DNA from: Acidimicrobiaceae bacterium
Lineage (GTDB): Bacteria; Actinomycetota; Acidimicrobiia; Acidimicrobiales; RAAP-2
DNA: 35,697 nt
Direction: 5' to 3'
Assembly (NCBI GenBank): GCA_947456245.1
Contig: CANGPS010000015.1
Span: forward strand, 1-35,697
Within the stretch, counting starts at the first letter, position 1. The number at the start of each line of letters is the position of its first letter. This document shows, in pieces, positions 31,213 through 35,697 of the stretch. The translations under genes were made by a program, and so were the position numbers. The notes beneath the pieces are model-generated. The model was not told the DNA's origin, did no database searches, and worked only from the letters and a program-made list of their open reading frames with translations.

Positions 31213-32502
31213 TCAGAGCAGGGCGGCGGCGGCCCTGAGCTCGTCACGGAACTCCGGGTGGGCGACCTCGGCGAGGGCCTCGGCGCGCTCGCGCACCGTC
31301 AGGCCCGAGAGGGCGGCGATCCCGTGCTCGGTCACGATCGTCCCGGTGTGGTGCCGCGGCGTCGAGACCACCGAGCCGGCCGGCAGTGTCGGGAGGATCC
31401 GGCTCTGGAGCTCGCCGTCGACCTCGACGGTCGAGCTCAGGCAGACGAGGCTCTGGTCCTCGAGCTCGAACTCGCCGCCCACCACGAAGTCCTCGTGGCC
31501 CCCCACCCCGGAGATCTGACGGCCGTCGACGTGATCGGCGACGATCTGGCCGAAGAGGTCGATGGCGATGGCGCCGTTGACCGACACGAAACGGTTGTTC
31601 GACGAGATGACCATCGGGTCGTTGACGATGCCCACTGGAGCGAACGCCACCTCGTCGTTGTCGTCGAGCCACTCGTAGAGCTCGGTCGACCCGAGGGCGA
31701 ACGTCGTCACCGACTGCCCCGGGAACACCCCCTTGGACGCGTTGGAGACCTTGCCCGCCTTGTGCAGCCGCATCAGGCCGTCGGTCATCATCTCGGAGTG
31801 GACCCCGTAGCCCCCGCCTGAGCCCTCGGCGAGGTGGGTGGCCACGATCGAGGGCACAGCGCCGATGCCGGTCTGCAGGGTGGCCCCCTCGGGGATGAGG
31901 GTGGCGGCCAGCTCGGCGATGGCGCGGTCGGCATCGGTGGCCTCGGGCTCAGGCAGGACGAAGACCGGTCGATCCGCCGAGACCAGGACGTCGATCTCGC
32001 TGACGTGGAGGGTGTTGGGGTGGTCGACGAGGTGGCCCGTCCTCGGCAGGTTGGCGTTGGTCTCCACGACGAGGAGCCGATCGGGGTCGGCCGCAGCCCG
32101 ACGCAGCTCGTCCATCGTCGCCCCGTAGTGCAGCGACAGCGACACTCGGCCCTCGTCGTCCGGAGGCGTGGCGTTGACCACCATCACCCGGGGCCGCATC
32201 GCCTCGAGGATCGGGGCGAACCTCCGGAACCCGGCGGGGATGAGCTCCACCTTGGCGCCCGCTGCCCGCCAGAAGCGCTCGGCCGGGCCGAAGAAGCCGG
32301 CCCGGAACTGGACCCCGGGCTTCGAGAAGACCTCGTAGAGGCCGAGCACCAGCGCACCACCGATCACCAGGTCCTCGAAGTCCTCTCTGGCCGAGAGGGC
32401 CTCGAGCAGCGCCGGGGGGCAGGCCGGGCCGAGGCCCATGGCCATGGTGTCGATCGGACGCAGCAGCGCTGCGGCCTCCTCTGGGGTCAACGTCGTCGCC
32501 AT
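31213..32502 (-). CDS. Acetyl-CoA hydrolase/transferase family protein
   Basis: A 429-residue class I CoA-transferase of the acetyl-CoA hydrolase / 4-hydroxybutyrate CoA-transferase group. Family landmarks are LQTGIGAVPSIVATHL (about 209-224), GVHSEMMTDG with Glu237, presumed to form the glutamyl-CoA intermediate, and GVGGHEDFVVG (about 325-335) with the C-terminal AALSGLTVRERAEAL. The length is normal. The enzyme exchanges CoA between acetyl-CoA and another carboxylate, or hydrolyses it; no neighbour reveals which acid. The ATG at 32502 has no clear ribosome-binding site. It ends 6 bp from the convergent phosphoesterase stop. Confidence 0.9.
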   Translation of the reverse strand: MATTLTPEEAAALLRPIDTMAMGLGPACPPALLEALSAREDFEDLVIGGALVLGLYEVFSKPGVQFRAGFFGPAERFWRAAGAKVELIPAGFRRFAPILEAMRPRVMVVNATPPDDEGRVSLSLHYGATMDELRRAAADPDRLLVVETNANLPRTGHLVDHPNTLHVSEIDVLVSADRPVFVLPEPEATDADRAIAELAATLIPEGATLQTGIGAVPSIVATHLAEGSGGGYGVHSEMMTDGLMRLHKAGKVSNASKGVFPGQSVTTFALGSTELYEWLDDNDEVAFAPVGIVNDPMVISSNNRFVSVNGAIAIDLFGQIVADHVDGRQISGVGGHEDFVVGGEFELEDQSLVCLSSTVEVDGELQSRILPTLPAGSVVSTPRHHTGTIVTEHGIAALSGLTVRERAEALAEVAHPEFRDELRAAAALL

Positions 32503-32544
32503 GGACCGATCATTGCGCCAAACCGACCCCGCCCGCAGGCCGAC

Positions 32545-35500
32545 CTAGGGGGCGGTGGTGGTGGTCGAGCTCGTGGTGGTGGTCGCCGATCCCGCCGCCG
32601 AGACGATCAGCTTCCTGGTGGTGGCGATCGACAGGCCGTCGACGCTGAAGGTCACCACGCTCGTGCCGACGTCGCCCTCAGCCGGGGAGCCGGTGATGCT
32701 GCCCGTCCCGTCGCCGTGGTCGTGGAAGGTCGCCCACCCAGGGAGGCCGGTGACGTGGAGGGGGGCCAGGTAGCCCCCGGCGTCGACCTCGATCCTGACG
32801 CCGAGCGAGCTGCCGACCTTGAACTGGAGCCGGTGCTGGCTCCAGCCGACCCACCGGCCGCGATGGACCAAGATCCGCGCCCGCTTGGCCACGATGATCT
32901 GCAGGTCCTGCGTGCTGCTCGCCTGGCCGGTGGCCGTGATGGTCACCGTGGTCGATGCGGCGCCCTGGTCGCGGTCGGGGCGACCGGAGATGGTGGCCGT
33001 CCCGTCGCCGTTGTCATGGAACCTGAGCTGACGCGGCAGCGTCCCCGAGATGCTCAGGCTGTCCGCGTGATCAGCGGCGATCGTGAACGACCCGAGGTGG
33101 CCGCGCACGAAGACGGTCGACGAGGCCGTGGTGAACACCGGCACCGGCACGAGGGTGGTCACCGGGTCCGACCAGGTTGGGCTCGAGCTGAGCCCGACGG
33201 AGTTTGTCGCCACGACCTGGATCCCATAGGTGGTGCCGGCGGCCAGCCCGGTGATCGTGCAGGCGTCCTGCTCGACCCCGACCGGCACGGTGTACGTGCA
33301 CGCCAGGGAGTCATCCCCGATCACGCTTGCGCGGTAGCTGGTGATCGGTGCTCCGCCGTTGTCGCCCGGGGTCGTCCACGAGACGTCGATGCTCCCGTAG
33401 CCCGGGGTCCCGGTGACCACCGGTGGGCTCTGCGGCTCCATCACCTGTCGGATGCTGCCGCTGACGACGTACCAGCCCGACGGGAGCGAGGCAGGGGTCC
33501 CGATGAGGCCGGAGGAGACCAGGCTGGTCAGCGTGGCCGTGCCGAGCGTGGTCCCAGCCACCGTGGCATCGGTCAGGGTCGTCCCGACCAGGACCGCGCC
33601 GCTCAGGTTCGTGTTGGTCAGGTTCGCGCCCGTCATGTTGCTCATGGAGAGATCCGCGTTGGCCAGGCTGACGCCGGTGAGGTCGGCACCGGCGAAGGTC
33701 CAGCCCGTGATGTCGGCTGGGGTGTGGTCGAACCCGAACGTGGCGCCGACGAGGTAGGCGTCCGTGAAGTTGACCAGCGACTCCGAGGCCTCGTCCGACT
33801 CGTCGTCGTCGATGTGGCCGAAGATGGCGTTGCCGAGCTTCGCTCCGGTGAAGTTCACGCTCGTGAGGTCGAGGCTGGTGAGGTTGTCACCCGTCAGGTC
33901 CGCCCCGGAGAGGTTCGCTCCACCGGCGCCGTCGTCGGTCAGCGTCACGTGCTGGAGGTCGAGGCCCGACAGGTCGGCTCCCGAGAGGTCGGCCATGGTG
34001 AAGTTGGTCAGGTAGAGCGTCGTCCCCGTGAGATCCGCCCCGGAGAGGTTCGCGCCCGTGAAGTTGGTGCCCGAGAGGTTAAGGCCGGACAGGTCGGCAC
34101 CAGCCAGGTTCGCACCGCTGAGGTCGGCGCCGGGGTAGATCGCGTAGCCGGCGAGGTGGACGGCTGGGATCACCGTGCTCGTCGTGGCGGCCGGACCGGC
34201 GCCAGCGGCCGTGTGGGCCACCACGTCGAAGGTGTAGCTCGTCCCGTCGACGAGGCCTGTGATGAGGCACTCGTCGACCTCGGGGGTCGGGGCCGTCGGG
34301 ACGGTGTAGGTGCAGGTCAGGGAGGGGTCGCCGGTGACGGTGACCACGTACGAGGTGACCGGGAGCCCGCCGTCATCGGTCGGCGGGGTCCAGGAGACCA
34401 GGCTCTGGAGGTGATCCGAGGTGCCGATGGCGGAGGCTGGCGCACCCGGCATCGCGACGAGGCAGCCCGACACGATCACCCAGCTGTAGGAGAGGATCGG
34501 CGTGCCGGTGATGCCACAGCCCGAGGCACCATCGAGCGTGGTCGCGCTCAGGTCGGTGCCGTCGAGGTTGGCGTTGGAGAAGTCCGAGCCCGAGAGGTCA
34601 ACCGAGGCGGGGAAGACCTTGGCGGAGAGGTCCTTGCCTGAGAAGTCGGTGCCGCGGTGGTCGCTCCCCGGGGCGAACCAGATGCCGGCGATCATGACCC
34701 AGCCGGCGCCCACCGGCGTCACGGGGCTCGACGCGCTCGAGGCCGGGCCCTGGCCGACGCCGTTGGTGGTGGAGACGGTGAAGGTGTAGCTGGTCCCGTC
34801 GGTGAGACCGGTGACCAGGCAGGGGCTCGACGAGCAGGTCGACACCGTGGCGACCAGCGTCGCTCCACTGAAGACGGAGACGGTCGCCGACGTGAGGGAG
34901 GCGCCGTTGGCCGAGCCCGGGATCCACGAGACCGTGGCCTCGGCGTCGCCGGGGGTCGCCGACACGGCGGTCGGGGCGGCGGGGAGCCCCGCAGGGATGA
35001 CCGCCGAGGAGGCCGAGGAGTCGGGTGAGCTGCCGGCGTCGTTGGTGGCCACCGCGGTGAACGTGTAGCTGTCGCCGTTCGTCAGGCCGGTGACGGTGCA
35101 GGTGTCCGTCTCGGGGGTGACGACGGTGTAGGTGCAGGACTGCCCGCCGGCCCCGGCGTCAGAGACGTCGGTGGCGGTGACCCGATAGGAGGTGATCATG
35201 CCGCCGCCGTTCCCGGCCGGCGGGTTCCAGGAGACGACCGCTGACGCATCAGCCCTGACGGCGGTGACCTGGGTCGGGGCACCGGGGACCGTCACGGGCG
35301 TCACGGCCGACGAGGCGGACGAGGCCGGGCTCTCGCCGACGCCGTTGGTGGCGGTGGCCGTCACGGTGTAGCTCGTGCCGTTGGTCAGGCCCGAGATGGT
35401 GCAGGGCGAGCTCGTGCAGTCGGACTTGGTGGCGATCAGCGAGGCACCGGCATAGGCGCGCAGCGCGTGGCTGGTGATCGACGAGCCGTTGGAGGAGCCG

Positions 35501-35697
35501 TCGGTGTAGGCCACGGTGATCCCGCCGTTGGTGGCGCTGGTCGAGGTGATCGTCGGGGCGGCGGGGATGGCGGCGGGCGTCACGGCCGACGAGGCGGACG
35601 AGGCCGGGCTCTCGCCGACGCCGTTGGTGGCGGTGGCCGTCACGGTGTAGCTCGTGCCGTTGGTCAGGCCCGAGATGGTGCAGGGCGAGCTCGTGCA
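32545..35697 (-). CDS. Giant surface protein with FN3 and pentapeptide repeats (N-terminus beyond window)
   Basis: At least 1050 residues are visible; reading stays open to the window end, so the signal peptide and N-terminus are missing. From the visible N-side: about four fibronectin type III domains (nt 34690-35697, each with ITGLTNGTSYTVTA-like strands and a Cys pair), a short pentapeptide block (34510-34665, A-D/N-L-x-x), one FN3 (34170-34440), a long pentapeptide beta-helix (33550-34135) interrupted by an acidic loop (DDDESDEASES), another FN3 (33160-33430), two Ig-like putative domains (32600-33130) and a Thr-rich tail ending TTTTAP. It is an adhesin-like or matrix protein, to judge from architecture. 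Partner and function are unknown. Confidence 0.85.
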   Translation of the reverse strand, partial: CTSSPCTISGLTNGTSYTVTATATNGVGESPASSASSAVTPAAIPAAPTITSTSATNGGITVAYTDGSSNGSSITSHALRAYAGASLIATKSDCTSSPCTISGLTNGTSYTVTATATNGVGESPASSASSAVTPVTVPGAPTQVTAVRADASAVVSWNPPAGNGGGMITSYRVTATDVSDAGAGGQSCTYTVVTPETDTCTVTGLTNGDSYTFTAVATNDAGSSPDSSASSAVIPAGLPAAPTAVSATPGDAEATVSWIPGSANGASLTSATVSVFSGATLVATVSTCSSSPCLVTGLTDGTSYTFTVSTTNGVGQGPASSASSPVTPVGAGWVMIAGIWFAPGSDHRGTDFSGKDLSAKVFPASVDLSGSDFSNANLDGTDLSATTLDGASGCGITGTPILSYSWVIVSGCLVAMPGAPASAIGTSDHLQSLVSWTPPTDDGGLPVTSYVVTVTGDPSLTCTYTVPTAPTPEVDECLITGLVDGTSYTFDVVAHTAAGAGPAATTSTVIPAVHLAGYAIYPGADLSGANLAGADLSGLNLSGTNFTGANLSGADLTGTTLYLTNFTMADLSGADLSGLDLQHVTLTDDGAGGANLSGADLTGDNLTSLDLTSVNFTGAKLGNAIFGHIDDDESDEASESLVNFTDAYLVGATFGFDHTPADITGWTFAGADLTGVSLANADLSMSNMTGANLTNTNLSGAVLVGTTLTDATVAGTTLGTATLTSLVSSGLIGTPASLPSGWYVVSGSIRQVMEPQSPPVVTGTPGYGSIDVSWTTPGDNGGAPITSYRASVIGDDSLACTYTVPVGVEQDACTITGLAAGTTYGIQVVATNSVGLSSSPTWSDPVTTLVPVPVFTTASSTVFVRGHLGSFTIAADHADSLSISGTLPRQLRFHDNGDGTATISGRPDRDQGAASTTVTITATGQASSTQDLQIIVAKRARILVHRGRWVGWSQHRLQFKVGSSLGVRIEVDAGGYLAPLHVTGLPGWATFHDHGDGTGSITGSPAEGDVGTSVVTFSVDGLSIATTRKLIVSAAGSATTTTSSTTTTAP
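35295..35418 (-). repeat. FN3-coding exact repeat, copy 1
   Basis: These 124 bases are identical to 35574-35697. The copies are 279 bp apart, exactly 93 codons, so they are one FN3 module duplicated in frame. The match may extend past the window edge. Confidence 0.95.
35574..35697 (-). repeat. FN3-coding exact repeat, copy 2
   Basis: Second copy of the 124-bp exact repeat, cut by the end of the window. It encodes the same residues as copy 1 (ending of one FN3 domain and its linker). Confidence 0.95.

Noticed and set aside
33550-34135. CRISPR-like regularly spaced repeats
   Set aside because: The periodicity is 15 bp and codes for pentapeptide repeats in one open frame; there are no unique spacers of constant length.
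31834-34641. Plus-strand frame of about 935 codons opposite the CoA-transferase and the FN3/pentapeptide gene
   Set aside because: It mirrors the repeat structure of the real gene (periodic GEVRAREV-like runs antisense to pentapeptides) and has no independent domain or start signal.

Overview
The window reads as chromosomal DNA from a high-GC actinobacterium. The strongest evidence is the block at 3445-10393: crgA, pabA/trpG, the PASTA kinase pknB, a class B penicillin-binding protein, the phosphatase pstP and two FHA-domain genes. This is the order known from the origin-proximal cell-growth locus of mycobacteria and streptomycetes. A deep-branching lineage such as Acidimicrobiia is plausible, because rodA and pknA are missing and the surface proteins carry Thr-rich tails, but the sequence alone does not prove the class. 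Genes are dense on both strands. I see no transposase, phage gene or CRISPR array, and one tRNA.

Region by region. 1-3365 is metabolic: a pirin cut by the window edge, an SDR oxidoreductase, a hotdog thioesterase and a thiolase. 3445-10393 is the cell-wall and signalling locus; fhaA-fhaB-pstP-pbpA-pknB run on the minus strand with overlaps or gaps of a few bases up to pbpA. 10458-11386 holds a small charged protein, tRNA-Leu(CAG) and a secreted bulb-lectin-like protein. 11427-14662 is sulfate activation (cysD and a cysN-cysC fusion) with a possible small upstream gene. 14680-15507 is a methyltransferase. 15631-20667 is a putative potassium module: a KdpE-like regulator and a KdpD-like kinase, transcribed away from a KimA/YdaO-type permease that ends in an extra OB-fold domain.

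20672-23798 is a reactive-sulfur module. A CoA-disulfide reductase/rhodanese fusion, a DUF2892 membrane protein, a DsbA-like protein, a small Cys-rich protein and a CsoR/CstR-family repressor surround two matching 16-bp palindromes of the form RTACCC-N4-GGGTAY. One palindrome lies in the divergent promoter and the other in front of the repressor gene, which makes a self-contained regulatory circuit.

23838-35697 is a mixed region: a saccharopine-dehydrogenase-like protein, a 14-TM exporter, a secreted NlpC/P60 peptidase, a GH79-like glycosidase, a membrane-anchored protein of unknown function, a secreted phosphoesterase, an acetyl-CoA hydrolase/transferase, and a very long surface protein of FN3 and pentapeptide repeats whose N-terminus lies beyond the window.

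Across the window many genes have a TANNNT hexamer 6-7 bases before the start codon and no Shine-Dalgarno sequence, which suggests frequent leaderless transcription.
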